NCBI RefSeq assembly: GCF_019429625.1
Contig: NZ_JAHXRW010000012.1
Location: 1 to 64,000, forward strand
Source: Celeribacter sp. PS-C1
GTDB lineage: Bacteria > Pseudomonadota > Alphaproteobacteria > Rhodobacterales > Rhodobacteraceae
Reading direction: 5' to 3'
DNA: 64,000 nucleotides
Shown here: positions 1 to 10,672 of the stretch, piece by piece
Layout of the letters: each line of letters opens with the position of its first letter
How positions within the stretch are numbered: position 1 is the stretch's first letter
The notes under the pieces: model-generated
Seen by the model: only the letters and a program-made list of their open reading frames with translations
The model's database searches: none
What the model was told of the DNA's origin: nothing
Made by a program: the position numbers and the translations under genes

Positions 1-1614
<1,614 letters not shown>

Positions 1615-1616
1615 TT

Positions 1617-2408
1617 TCATTCCTCCTCATGCGTCAGAAACCGCAGCATCTCCGTCAACTGCGCCTCCAACATGTGATGCCCCGGATGGATCATAAGCCC
1701 GCGCGCCTCGGCGGCGTGCAAAAGCGGCGTGATCTCCGGCTGCATGATGACCTCGGCGACCAATGTGCCGGGGTCGAGTGTGTCAGGATCAAATGGCAGC
1801 GCATCGTCGGGCTTCAGCCCCAATGAGGTGCCGTTGATCGCGATGTCATGCCCGGCGGGGTCCGTGGCGGCGGCGAAGTCCACATCGGGGAAATGCGCCG
1901 CCAGCCGCGCGATCAGGGCCTCGGCTTTCTCAACGGAGCGGTTCGCGACAGTCAGCGCCGCAATGCCACGTTCCGCAAGCGCAAAGGCGATGGCACTCGC
2001 CGCGCCGCCCGCGCCCGCGAGGAACACACGCTTGCCCAAAAGCGTCACACCCGCCTGTTCCAAACCGCGCGCAAATCCTTCGCCATCGAGGATATCGCCG
2101 TAGAGCGACCCGTCCGGCCTGCGCCGGATGACATTGACGCTTTGCGCCGCCGCCGCGCGCGCACTCAGCGCATCGCAAAGCGCAGGCACAGCGGTTTTAT
2201 GCGGTACGGTGACCACGGCGCCCGCGAAATTGCGCGCACCTGCAAGACCTTTCAGCATCGGCTCCAAGGCCTCCGGCGGCACTTCGAGCGGGACCAAAAT
2301 GGCGTCCACGCCCTCGGCCTCAAAACGCGCGTTGAGTGCCTGTGGTGTGCGCACATGGGTGACCGGATCGGCGAGGATCGCCAGCGTTTTGGTGTGCCCC
2401 GTGATCAT
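1617..2408 (-). CDS. shikimate/quinate dehydrogenase-like protein (diverged AroE family)
   Basis: A protein of 263 residues with the AroE fold: the lysine motif VPHKT near residue 70, a glycine-rich NAD(P) loop (GAGGAASA) near 130, and NGTSLG near 192. The N-terminal serine pair that binds shikimate in AroE (S-x-S-P-x-x-H-N) is replaced by THVRTPQALN, so shikimate is probably not the substrate. Its ATG starts one base after the E2 stop and its stop overlaps the aldehyde dehydrogenase region, so it is tightly built into the catabolic operon rather than an aromatic amino acid locus. Likely an NAD(P) oxidoreductase of a hydroxylated carboxylic acid; the exact reaction is unknown. Confidence 0.7.
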   Translation of the reverse strand: MITGHTKTLAILADPVTHVRTPQALNARFEAEGVDAILVPLEVPPEALEPMLKGLAGARNFAGAVVTVPHKTAVPALCDALSARAAAAQSVNVIRRRPDGSLYGDILDGEGFARGLEQAGVTLLGKRVFLAGAGGAASAIAFALAERGIAALTVANRSVEKAEALIARLAAHFPDVDFAAATDPAGHDIAINGTSLGLKPDDALPFDPDTLDPGTLVAEVIMQPEITPLLHAAEARGLMIHPGHHMLEAQLTEMLRFLTHEEE

Positions 2409-2409
2409 G

Positions 2410-3642
2410 TTACACCAACAGGCTCATCGGGTTCTCGATGCCCTCTTTGAAGGCCACCAACCACTGCGCGCCCACGGCGCCATCGACGGTGCGATGATCG
2501 ACCGACAGGGTCACGCTCATGACCGGAGCCAGCACAATCTGATCGCCCCGTCCAACGGGACGTTTTTCGGCGGCCCCGACGGCGAGGATACAGCTCTGCG
2601 GCGGGTTGATGATCGCGGAGAAGCTCTTGACCCCATACATGCCGAGGTTCGAGAGCGAGAACCCACCGCCCTGATATTCATCCGGCTTGAGACGGCCTTC
2701 GCGGGCCTTCGCGGCGAGCGCTTTCATCTCCGACGACAGCGTGCCGAGGCTCTTTTGATCGGCATTGCGCAGCACGGGCGTGATCAGCCCGCCGTCGGTC
2801 GCGACCGCCACGGAAATGTCGATGGATTTGAGCTGCAACAGCGCCTCATCGGTCCAGATCGCATTGGCCGCGGGCACTTTGGCCAGCGCGTTTGCGACAG
2901 CTTTGACGATGAAATCATTGACCGAAATCCGGTCCGCTTTCTCGCGGCCCTCGTTGATTTGGGCCCGGAGCGCCATGAGCGCCTCGATGTCGCAATCGGC
3001 CTCAAGGTAGAAATGCGGCACGGTGGTTTTCGACTCGAGCAGCCGCCGCGCGATGGTGCGACGCATGCCGGTATGGGGAACTTCCTCGTAGTCGCCGATG
3101 CCCGCAAGGTTGGGTGCAGCGGCGGCCTTTACAGGAGCTGCCACAGGAGCAACAGCCCCGGCCTCGGCAGCACGTTCCACGTCGATGCGCACAATGCGAC
3201 CGCGCGGGCCGGATCCGGAAAGCCCCGACAGATCAACGCCTTTCTGTGCTGCGATCCGGCGGGCGAGCGGCGAGGCCGCAATCTTGTCGGAGGATTTCGC
3301 CACTGGGGCCGCTTCGGCTTTCGGAGCCTCAACCGGCGCTTCGACCGTCTCCGCAGGCGCAGCACCACCCGGCGTATAGCCGTCCAGCACAGAGGCGTCT
3401 TCGCCCTCCAACAGCAGGACCGCGATCACCGCATTCACATCGGCGCGCTCTCCGGCGGGGGTGAGGATTTTGCCCAACACCCCGTCAGCGTCGGCCTCGA
3501 ATTCCATCGTCGCCTTGTCGGTTTCGACCTCGGCCAATGTGTCCCCGGCCTTCACGGCCTCGCCTTCGGCCTTGAGCCAATTGGCGATCACCGCGTCTTC
3601 CATTCCGGCGGAGAGCGAGGGCAGTATGATTTCCTTGGGCAT
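2410..3642 (-). CDS. dihydrolipoamide acyltransferase (E2) of a 2-oxoacid/acetoin dehydrogenase complex
   Basis: Protein of 410 residues with three parts. One N-terminal lipoyl domain has lipoyl-lysine K43 in ETDKATME. After an Ala/Pro-rich linker comes a peripheral-subunit-binding domain at about 121-155. The catalytic acyltransferase domain spans about 180-410, with the active-site DHRTVDG near 382. The ATG at 3642 follows GGAGAGACAAG and begins the canonical PKEIILPSL. The frame stays open upstream to 3828, but only because it is antisense to codons of E1. It passes acyl groups from E1 to CoA. The gene follows E1 by 11 bases. Confidence 0.9.
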   Translation of the reverse strand: MPKEIILPSLSAGMEDAVIANWLKAEGEAVKAGDTLAEVETDKATMEFEADADGVLGKILTPAGERADVNAVIAVLLLEGEDASVLDGYTPGGAAPAETVEAPVEAPKAEAAPVAKSSDKIAASPLARRIAAQKGVDLSGLSGSGPRGRIVRIDVERAAEAGAVAPVAAPVKAAAAPNLAGIGDYEEVPHTGMRRTIARRLLESKTTVPHFYLEADCDIEALMALRAQINEGREKADRISVNDFIVKAVANALAKVPAANAIWTDEALLQLKSIDISVAVATDGGLITPVLRNADQKSLGTLSSEMKALAAKAREGRLKPDEYQGGGFSLSNLGMYGVKSFSAIINPPQSCILAVGAAEKRPVGRGDQIVLAPVMSVTLSVDHRTVDGAVGAQWLVAFKEGIENPMSLLV

Positions 3643-3653
3643 CTTGTCTCTCC

Positions 3654-5855
3654 TTATTCCGCAGCCTCTGCCGCAAGCGGCAAGCCCTGATCGGCCATGA
3701 CCTCGCGCAGGCCCGCTTCGATGTCTTGCGGACGCGCGCAAGCCGCCGCCTCCAAGACTTTGGAAATGCTGGGCGAGGCTTCCGCGCCATGCACCCGTTT
3801 GATCGGCTGATCGAGGAAGTCGAAACAACGGCGCTGAATCTCATCGGCGAGCCAGCCGCCATAAGACGTCCCAGAGGCACCCTGTTCGACGATCAACACA
3901 TTGCCGGTCTTCTCGATGGAGGCTTCGATGGCCGCCCAATCAAGCCCGGCGCGGTCGAGGCTGCGCAAATCAATAATCTCGGCATCCACGCCCAGACGCT
4001 CGACCACCTCACGGGTCTTTTCGACCATGGCGAGATAGGTCAGCACCGTGACCCGCGCACCTTCGCGGACGACTTTGGCCTTGCCGAGCGGGATCATGTA
4101 GTCGAGATCATCGGCGGGCCCGACGCCTTTTGAGGCGTATAGATCGACGTGTTCGATCACCAGAACCGGATCCTCACACTGAAGCGCCGCGTTCATCAGA
4201 CCGACATAATCATAGGGCGTCGAGGGCGCGACGATGCGCCAGCCGGGGGCCGTCGCAAAGATACCCGCCGGGTCCATCGAGTGCTGCGACCCATAGCCCG
4301 TACCCATCGCCACTTTCGTGCGCAAAACCAAAGGCATGGCATTGTCGCCGCCGAACATGTGACGCGCCTTGCCGATCTGGTTGAACACCTGATCTGCGGC
4401 CACCCACATGAAGTCCGGGTACATGAATTCGATCACCGGACGCACGCGCCCGTCGGCAGCCATACCTGCAGCGAGACCCGTAAAGGCGTTCTCGGCAATC
4501 GGGGTGCCGAGGCAGCGATCCGGGAACTTGTCCGAGAGGCCTTTGGTCGCGCCATTGGTGCCGCCTTTGAGACGGTGCACATCCTCGCCCATGACGACGA
4601 CGCGCTCGTCCGTTTCCATCCGGCGCATCATGACATCGGCCACGGCGTCGATGAATTTCACATTGTCCTTGAGCGTACCGGAAAACTCTTCCTGCTCTTC
4701 GAACCGTGCGCCGTCGAATTCCGACAGATCGCCACGCAGACCGAAATCGCGGAAGCTCTCTTCGGGCCAGAGCGCCGGTTTGATGCGGCGTTTGCCGTCG
4801 ACCTCTTCGATCAGCTCGCCCGCGATCTCTTCCATCATCTCTTGCGCCTGACCACGCAGGTCTTCGACCGCTTGCGCGCCGATGATCTGACGCTCCATCA
4901 GGTCGCGCGCCATAGCGTCGAGCGGGTCTCGGCCGCGCCATTCCTGCTCTTCTTCCTTCGTGCGATAGCCAAAGGCAGAGCCCGGAAGCGCGCCGTTTTG
5001 GTGGAAATAGCGGTAGACATCGGCCTCGATCACCACCGGGCCTTCGCCCGCACGCATGATCTTATTGGCTTCCTCGGAGGCCAGATACACGGACAGCGTG
5101 TCCATGCCGTCGACCTTCAGCGCCGGGATGCCAAAAGCCAGACCGCGCGCCGAAAGCCGCGTCTCTGCGGTGACTTCCTCGACATGGGTCGACACGGCGT
5201 AACGGTTATTTTCAATGAAGAAACAAATCGGCAGCTTCCAAGCGGCGGCGACATTCATGGTCTCAAGCACAGAGCCAATATTTACCGCGCCATCGCCGAA
5301 GTAGGTATAGACCACATCGCCCGTGCCCGCCTTCTTATGCGCCCAGGCCGCGCCCGCCGCCATAGGGACACCGCCGCCGACGATCGCGTTGGTCCCAAGG
5401 TTGCCGCTTTCGGCCCAACGCAGGTGCATCGAGCCGCCGCGGCCTTTGCAGAAGCCTTCGGAGAGGCCGAGAATTTCCGAAAGGGTGCGTTTCGACAGAT
5501 GCCGCAGCGTCTCGCCAAAGCTTTTCTCCGGGTCGATCCCCTCAGGCGCGGCATAGGCCAGCGCCTTGGCGAGGAACTGATGGTGCGCGCGGTGCGAACC
5601 GTTCACCTGATCGGAGCCGCGCATCGCCATGGCGGAGCCGACAGCACCACCTTCTTGGCCAATCGCGGAGTGCGCAGGCCCGTGCACAAGCCCCTGCCCC
5701 GCAAGGTCCAACACCTTCTCTTCGAACGCACGAATGAGGTGCAAATGGCTCAGCATCGTGCGCCCGACGGTGGGGTCAAGCTCGGTGCGATCCTCTTTGG
5801 AGGCTTTGATGTCACGCCAGAAGGCTTTCGGCGTCAGATCGTCATAGATCGGCAT
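3654..5855 (-). CDS. fused alpha-beta E1 component, thiamine-diphosphate-dependent 2-oxoacid/acetoin dehydrogenase
   Basis: Protein of 733 residues joining both E1 subunits in one chain. The alpha part (about 30-350) has the ThDP motif GDG at 187-189 followed by NN at 216-217. The beta part (about 397-725) opens with the transketolase-like stretch FIDAVADVMM and MGEDV. Alpha and beta are separate genes in most acetoin, pyruvate and branched-chain complexes of this type. With E2 and E3 in the same operon it should decarboxylate a 2-oxoacid or cleave an acetoin-like hydroxyketone to acyl-CoA. The substrate is not readable from sequence. Neighbouring SDRs and an aldehyde dehydrogenase would fit a diol-to-acetoin-type route. 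Confidence 0.88.
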   Translation of the reverse strand: MPIYDDLTPKAFWRDIKASKEDRTELDPTVGRTMLSHLHLIRAFEEKVLDLAGQGLVHGPAHSAIGQEGGAVGSAMAMRGSDQVNGSHRAHHQFLAKALAYAAPEGIDPEKSFGETLRHLSKRTLSEILGLSEGFCKGRGGSMHLRWAESGNLGTNAIVGGGVPMAAGAAWAHKKAGTGDVVYTYFGDGAVNIGSVLETMNVAAAWKLPICFFIENNRYAVSTHVEEVTAETRLSARGLAFGIPALKVDGMDTLSVYLASEEANKIMRAGEGPVVIEADVYRYFHQNGALPGSAFGYRTKEEEQEWRGRDPLDAMARDLMERQIIGAQAVEDLRGQAQEMMEEIAGELIEEVDGKRRIKPALWPEESFRDFGLRGDLSEFDGARFEEQEEFSGTLKDNVKFIDAVADVMMRRMETDERVVVMGEDVHRLKGGTNGATKGLSDKFPDRCLGTPIAENAFTGLAAGMAADGRVRPVIEFMYPDFMWVAADQVFNQIGKARHMFGGDNAMPLVLRTKVAMGTGYGSQHSMDPAGIFATAPGWRIVAPSTPYDYVGLMNAALQCEDPVLVIEHVDLYASKGVGPADDLDYMIPLGKAKVVREGARVTVLTYLAMVEKTREVVERLGVDAEIIDLRSLDRAGLDWAAIEASIEKTGNVLIVEQGASGTSYGGWLADEIQRRCFDFLDQPIKRVHGAEASPSISKVLEAAACARPQDIEAGLREVMADQGLPLAAEAAE

Positions 5856-5867
5856 GTGAGATGTCCT

Positions 5868-6644
5868 TTACAAATAGCTGTAGGAGGACCAGCCACCATC
5901 GGCGACCAGCGTTTGGCCGGTCACATAGGCGGAGGCGTCCGAAGCGAGAAACAGGGAGGCGGAGGCGATTTCCTCGGGCGTGCCGAGACGTCCGGCGGGC
6001 ACCCGCGCGTTGAGAGCGTCCATATCCAAACGGCCTTGCGCGGCGAGCGTTTCGGTCAGAGCGGTGCGCACGTAACCGGGCGCAATGGCGTTGACGCGGA
6101 TGTTGCGGTCGGCCCATTCGATGGCCAAAACTTTGGTGAGCGCCACAACGCCCGCCTTGGCGGCGCAATAGGCGGCACGTTCCGGCGCCGCGACGACGCC
6201 ATACATCGAGGCGGTGTTGACGATACTGCCGCCGCCTTGTTCGGCCATGACACGACCGGCGGCCTGGGCCACGAAAAACGCACCGTTGAGATTGATGTCG
6301 ATGCCCCGACGCCATGTGGCCTCGTCAAGGTCGAGCGAGGGTGCATTGCCGGAGATACCCGCGTTGTTCATAACCACGTCGAGCCGCCCACCAAAGGCCA
6401 CCGCCGCCTCACAGGCCGCTTCCACCGCCGCAGGATCGGTGATCGAGCCCGCAAGGGCGGTGACCTGTCCGGGGTGATCCGCGTTCAGCGTCTCCGCCGC
6501 AGCCCGCACACCGTCCTCATCCAGATCGAAAAGGACGGTCTTCGCGCCCGCGTCCACGAAAGCGCGTGCCATGGCAAGGCCAAGGCCCGAAGCAGCGCCC
6601 GTCACAAGCGCGGTGCGTCCAGTGAAATCGAACGTGGTGGTCAT
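5868..6644 (-). CDS. SDR family NAD(P)-dependent oxidoreductase
   Basis: Classical short-chain dehydrogenase of 258 residues. It has the cofactor motif TGAASGLG at 15-22, NNAG at 93-96, catalytic Ser near 146 and the Tyr159-x3-Lys163 pair (YCAAK). An acidic residue after strand two (FDLDEDG) suggests NAD. A GGAGGAG precedes the ATG. It lies 12 bases upstream of E1 and 81 bases after a second SDR. Probably oxidises a secondary alcohol or polyol of the pathway; the substrate is unknown. Confidence 0.85.
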   Translation of the reverse strand: MTTTFDFTGRTALVTGAASGLGLAMARAFVDAGAKTVLFDLDEDGVRAAAETLNADHPGQVTALAGSITDPAAVEAACEAAVAFGGRLDVVMNNAGISGNAPSLDLDEATWRRGIDINLNGAFFVAQAAGRVMAEQGGGSIVNTASMYGVVAAPERAAYCAAKAGVVALTKVLAIEWADRNIRVNAIAPGYVRTALTETLAAQGRLDMDALNARVPAGRLGTPEEIASASLFLASDASAYVTGQTLVADGGWSSYSYL

Positions 6645-6725
6645 GATAATTCTCCTCCGGTCCCGGAAACGCCCTCCTCGGGTCGCCGGGTTGAAAACAG
6701 TTAAATTTCTGCGCGCTGCGCTGGC

Positions 6726-7466
6726 TCAGCTCATGTAGAGCCCGCCGTTGACGTGAAGGGTCTCGCCGTTCACAAAGCTTGCCGCCTCACTGCACAGGAA
6801 GGCGATGACACTGGCGATCTCGGACGCCTGTCCGGTCCGCCCCATCGGCGTATGGCGCAGCGTGTCGTCGCCCCGCGTCGCAATCAGATCGCGCGTCATC
6901 GGCGTATCGATCACTCCGGGCGCCACGACATTGACCCGCGTTTTCGGCGCCAATTCATTGGCGAGCGCGCGGGTCATGGCGCTGATGGCGCCTTTCGACG
7001 CGCCGTAATGCGCGTTGGTCTTGGCGCCACGATGGGCGGCGAGCGAGCTGAGGTTGACGATGGACGATCCGGCTTTCAAATGGTCGACCGAGCGGCGGGT
7101 GAGGTAGAAGACGCCATCGAGATTGACGGACAGGGTGCGGCGCCATTGATCGTCGGTCATCTCGGCGAAAGGCTCCGCCATATAGATGCCGGCGGAGGGC
7201 ACGAGAAAGTCGATGCCGCCGAGTTTGGCCGCGACTGCGACGATCCGGTCGGCGTCATCGGGATTGGCGGCGTCCACGGCGAGCGTTTCAATCGTGCCGC
7301 CTTTCGGAGAAGTCAGCGTGGCGGCAAATTCCGCCAGCGCGGCACCATCGAGATCGGCCAGCACCAGATTGGCGCCAGCGGCGTGGAACAATTCAGCCAC
7401 GGCGCGACCGATGCCGCCATTGGCCCCCGTGAGAACCAGCGTGCGGTTGGTGAAATCGAACATCAT
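6726..7466 (-). CDS. SDR family oxidoreductase
   Basis: Short-chain dehydrogenase of 246 residues with TGANGGIG at 13-20, acidic ADLD near 37-40, Ser near 140 and Tyr154-x3-Lys158 (YGASK). The usual NNAG is PSAG at 90-93, a modest departure. GGAGG lies 7 bases before the first ATG at 7466, which overlaps the stop of the VOC gene. It is a paralogue, not a close copy, of the following SDR, so the two probably act on different steps or stereoisomers. Confidence 0.83.
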   Translation of the reverse strand: MMFDFTNRTLVLTGANGGIGRAVAELFHAAGANLVLADLDGAALAEFAATLTSPKGGTIETLAVDAANPDDADRIVAVAAKLGGIDFLVPSAGIYMAEPFAEMTDDQWRRTLSVNLDGVFYLTRRSVDHLKAGSSIVNLSSLAAHRGAKTNAHYGASKGAISAMTRALANELAPKTRVNVVAPGVIDTPMTRDLIATRGDDTLRHTPMGRTGQASEIASVIAFLCSEAASFVNGETLHVNGGLYMS

Positions 7467-7957
7467 GCCGACACCTCCGCAAGGTCTGCGCGATACTCGG
7501 TGATGTCGGCATATTCGACGATTTCGACGATATGCCCCTCCGGGTCGCGCAGGAAGGCGAGGAAGGTACCGGGGCGCACCTCAACCGGCTCATCGCCCGT
7601 CATCAAAGTGCCACCCGCCGCGACCACGCGGGCCACAACGGCGCGCAGATCGTCGACGATGAAGGTCAGGTACATCGCTTCGTGGCGGTCCAGAATGTGG
7701 TCCGTTGGCTCAGGGCGCTCGGCCGGAGCGATCTCTGGCGCGAGCAATTTGATCCGCTCCCCCCAAGAGGTTTGCAGCCGCACAACACGGTAGGCGCCCC
7801 GACTGAGCGCCGCGACATCCGCTTTCTCGGCGGGGACTGTCACATCGGCGGCAATCCTGAAGCCAAAGGCCTCTTGGTAAAACTCAAGCATTTTGGGCAG
7901 ATCGCGCACGGTCAGCCCCATTTCCATCGGTGCGGTCATGTTCATCGCAGATGTCAT
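7463..7957 (-). CDS. VOC family protein (glyoxalase/dioxygenase fold)
   Basis: Protein of 164 residues with the vicinal-oxygen-chelate pattern: an N-terminal half opening MGLTVRDLPKMLEFY and a C-terminal half ending FLRDPEGHIVEIVEY, where the last Glu is a usual metal ligand. GGAGG lies 8 bases before the ATG at 7957, which is preferred over an in-frame ATG ten codons upstream that overlaps the Shine-Dalgarno. Members of the family include epimerases, dioxygenases and glyoxalases, and the reaction here is unknown. It sits between the importer ATPase and the SDR genes of the same operon. Confidence 0.75.
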   Translation of the reverse strand: MTSAMNMTAPMEMGLTVRDLPKMLEFYQEAFGFRIAADVTVPAEKADVAALSRGAYRVVRLQTSWGERIKLLAPEIAPAERPEPTDHILDRHEAMYLTFIVDDLRAVVARVVAAGGTLMTGDEPVEVRPGTFLAFLRDPEGHIVEIVEYADITEYRADLAEVSA

Positions 7958-7971
7958 CACGCGTTCCTCCC

Positions 7972-8694
7972 TTACACCGCGAGCCATTCGTCGGTGATTT
8001 CTGGCTTGGCGTTCAATTCGTCAGGCGTGCCCTCAAAAACGATCTGACCATGGCCCATGACACAAACCCGATGCGAGACCTGCATGGCGATGGTGAGTTT
8101 CTGCTCCACCAGCACCACGGAGACGCCGTGTTTGTTGATGTCCTTGATCACTTCGCCCACGACCGTGACGATCTTGGGCGCAAGGCCTTCGGTCGGCTCG
8201 TCGATCAGCATCACCAGAGGATTGCCCAGAAGCGAGCGGCACATCGTCAGCATCTGTTGCTCACCGCCCGAGAGGCTTCCAGCGCGGGTGTTGCGGCGCT
8301 CCTTGAGACGCGGGAAATAGGTGAACATCTGGTCGACGTCCCATTTCGGCGCGCCCTCCGGCCCGTTTTGGCGCCCCATTTCGAGGTTCTCATCGACGGT
8401 GAGGTTGAGGAAAATCTCGCGCTCTTCCGGGACATAGCCGATGCCCCGCCGACAGATCGCGAAGCTGCGCTGTCCGGCCAGATCGACACCGTCGAGACGC
8501 ACATGGCCCTCAGACGGCGGGACCAGCCCCATGATGGATTTCATCGTGGTCGAGCGGCCTGAACCATTTCGCCCCAGAAGGCTCACGACCTCGCCTCGCG
8601 CCACATCGAAAGTGACGCCGTGCAGGATGTGACTTTTGCCGTAATGGGCGTGCAGCCCCTCGACGGACAGGATTGTATCGCTCACAGTCTCCAT
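7972..8694 (-). CDS. LivF-type ABC transporter ATP-binding protein
   Basis: ATPase of 240 residues of the branched-chain amino acid transporter type, with the LSGGEQQML signature and the Walker B line LVMLIDEPTEGL. The Walker A reads GRNGSGRST at 41-49, so the normally invariant P-loop lysine is arginine (codon CGC, read directly). The ATG at 8694 overlaps the LivG-type stop as TGATG and has AGGAGG 7 bases upstream. A GTG one codon earlier is also possible. It pairs with the next ATPase to energise import by the two permeases upstream. Confidence 0.9.
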   Translation of the reverse strand: METVSDTILSVEGLHAHYGKSHILHGVTFDVARGEVVSLLGRNGSGRSTTMKSIMGLVPPSEGHVRLDGVDLAGQRSFAICRRGIGYVPEEREIFLNLTVDENLEMGRQNGPEGAPKWDVDQMFTYFPRLKERRNTRAGSLSGGEQQMLTMCRSLLGNPLVMLIDEPTEGLAPKIVTVVGEVIKDINKHGVSVVLVEQKLTIAMQVSHRVCVMGHGQIVFEGTPDELNAKPEITDEWLAV

Positions 8695-9446
8695 CACGCC
8701 GCCTCCTCGCCCAGATAGGCTTCTTTCACGCGGGCATTGCCGCGAATTTCCTCGGGCGTGCCGGTGGCGATGATCTCGCCGTAGACCAGCACGCTGATGC
8801 GATGCGCGAGTGAAAAGACGACGCTCATATCGTGTTCGACGATCAGAAGCGTGCGGCCTTCGGTGATCTCCCGGATCAGGCCGGCGGTGTAATCGGTTTC
8901 CTCATGCGACATGCCCGCCATGGGTTCATCGAGCAAAATCACCTGAGGATCGGAAGCCAGCGTCATGCCGATCTCCAGCGAGCGTTGCTCCGAATACGAT
9001 AGCTGGCTGGCGAGCGTCTGGGCGCGGTCCGTGAGGCGGATTTTGGTCAGCAGATCATCGACCTCCTCATTGACCACCCGAAGCCGCGCGGCAGAGCGCC
9101 AGAACACGAATTGCAGGTTGTGCTTGCGCATGACCGCGAGACGCAGGTTCTCGAAGACCGTCACACCGGGGAAGATGTTGGTGATCTGGAACGAGCGCGC
9201 CAGACCGCGACGGTTGACCTCCGCCGGTTTCAACCCGGCGATGTTCTTGCCGTTCAAAAGGATCTTGCCCTCGGAGGGCGCGAACTGGCCGGAGCAGAGG
9301 TGGAACAGTGTCGACTTGCCCGCCCCGTTCGGCCCGATCACCGCATGGCGTTCGCCGGGGATCACATCGAGATTGGCATCCCGGATGATGTGGGCCTCGC
9401 CAAAGGACTTGTGAACATGTTGCAAAGACAGAATGGGATCGCTCAT
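8694..9446 (-). CDS. LivG-type ABC transporter ATP-binding protein
   Basis: ATPase of 250 residues with canonical Walker A GPNGAGKST at 38-46, an LSYSEQRSLEIGM signature that departs from LSGGQ as is common in LivG, and the Walker B VILLDEPMAGMS. It overlaps the LivM-type gene by four bases. It should form a heterodimer with the LivF-type subunit, and because the LivF Walker A lacks lysine this subunit may carry most of the ATP hydrolysis. Confidence 0.92.
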   Translation of the reverse strand: MSDPILSLQHVHKSFGEAHIIRDANLDVIPGERHAVIGPNGAGKSTLFHLCSGQFAPSEGKILLNGKNIAGLKPAEVNRRGLARSFQITNIFPGVTVFENLRLAVMRKHNLQFVFWRSAARLRVVNEEVDDLLTKIRLTDRAQTLASQLSYSEQRSLEIGMTLASDPQVILLDEPMAGMSHEETDYTAGLIREITEGRTLLIVEHDMSVVFSLAHRISVLVYGEIIATGTPEEIRGNARVKEAYLGEEAA

Positions 9447-10669
9447 GCCTGTGCCTCCTTGCGCGCCGCGACGCGGCGGTTGACCATGGTGACCAAAGCG
9501 ATGCCGATGCCGAAGAGACCGAGGCCAAAGGCCCAGGGCAGAACGGAGAGCGGCGCCCAGTCATAAGAGAAAAGCGCGATATCGGGCCAGTTGCCGTCGG
9601 TGACACCCGCGCGATATTCCGGCGACAGCACGCGTTGCAGGAATTCGATCAGGAAGACGGCGCCGAAAGCGGCAATCGCGAGGCTCGCCAGACGGGCCAG
9701 CAAAGTGCTGAGCGTGCGGGCAAAGCCTTCGCCGCTGGGATTACGGATGCGTTCAACCAGCTCGCCCACGAGACCGCGCGGCAGGAACATCATGACGAGC
9801 ACGAAGATGATGCCTTGGTACAAGAGCCAAACACGGGTCAGGTCGGAGGTGACATGGCCGAAGAAGGTCATCACAGCACCGCCGATTGCCGGGCCGAGGA
9901 AGACGCGCACACCGCCGATGAAGCTGTTGAGCACCACAGCCGTAGAGATGTGGGATTCGAGCACGACGTAGTTCGCGGCTTCGATGTTCATCGACTGAAG
10001 CGCGCCTGCAATGCCCGCGAACATGGCGGAGACAGCAAAGATCAACGTGCCAAGCGCATGGGTGTTGTAACCCAGAAAGCGCAGACGGTGCGCGTTTTCA
10101 CGCAGGCCCAGAGCCAGACGCCCAAGCGGGGTTTTGCTGAAGAGATAAAGCAAACCGATGCACAGAAGCGTCCAGACCAGCGTCAGGAAATAGACGTCAT
10201 TGAGCGAGCCGAAGCCGATGCCCCAAGCGGGCATACGGAAAGAGGACACGCCCGCCTCGCCGCCAAAAACGGTTTTGAGGTGCGGCGCCAGAGCGTGCAG
10301 CAACTCGGCCAGCGCCAGCGTGATCATGGCGAAGTAAACGCCCGTGCGCTTGGTGGAAAAATAGCCCGCCAAAAGCCCGCTCACGAGGCCCGTCGCGCCA
10401 CCGACCAGCGGCAGGAGCGGCGTCGGCAAAAGCCCTTCGCCCCCGAAGGCGTTCATCGCATGAACGGCGGCAAAGGCGCCGACGCCAAAGTAGGCGGCAT
10501 GGCCAAAGCTCAGCATCCCAGCCTGCCCGCACAACAGGCCAAAGGCCATGGCGAAAAGAGCGGCGATCAGCATCTGAACAGCGGCGTTGAGCATGGAGCC
10601 GGAGACCAGCCACGGCAGGGCGATCAGCACGGCGACCGTGACCAAAAGAAGTAGAGGTGCGTATTTCAT
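9443..10669 (-). CDS. LivM-type ABC transporter permease with C-terminal extension
   Basis: Integral membrane permease of 408 residues, with about ten hydrophobic segments in the LivM pattern up to about residue 320 (GQAGMLSFGHAAYFG, then the EAA-like region near 190). It continues with some 80 extra residues holding two more hydrophobic segments. Family members usually end near 320-340 residues. It forms the channel with the LivH-type protein, 3 bases upstream. No frameshift is seen, so the extension appears to be real coding sequence. Confidence 0.9.
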   Translation of the reverse strand: MKYAPLLLLVTVAVLIALPWLVSGSMLNAAVQMLIAALFAMAFGLLCGQAGMLSFGHAAYFGVGAFAAVHAMNAFGGEGLLPTPLLPLVGGATGLVSGLLAGYFSTKRTGVYFAMITLALAELLHALAPHLKTVFGGEAGVSSFRMPAWGIGFGSLNDVYFLTLVWTLLCIGLLYLFSKTPLGRLALGLRENAHRLRFLGYNTHALGTLIFAVSAMFAGIAGALQSMNIEAANYVVLESHISTAVVLNSFIGGVRVFLGPAIGGAVMTFFGHVTSDLTRVWLLYQGIIFVLVMMFLPRGLVGELVERIRNPSGEGFARTLSTLLARLASLAIAAFGAVFLIEFLQRVLSPEYRAGVTDGNWPDIALFSYDWAPLSVLPWAFGLGLFGIGIALVTMVNRRVAARKEAQA

Positions 10670-10672
10670 GAG

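Noticed and set aside
3643-3828. N-terminal extension of E2
   Set aside because: The lipoyl domain begins exactly at the ATG at 3642 with a good ribosome-binding site; the extension overlaps E1 codons.
4149-6704. An 851-codon open frame on the plus strand
   Set aside because: It is antisense to the fused E1 and an SDR gene. The His/Arg-rich translation has no recognisable domain.
7463-9446. Frameshift or truncation in the VOC to LivG genes because of unusual overlaps
   Set aside because: All frames run cleanly through overlapping stop/start codons with normal domain order; the overlaps are translational coupling.
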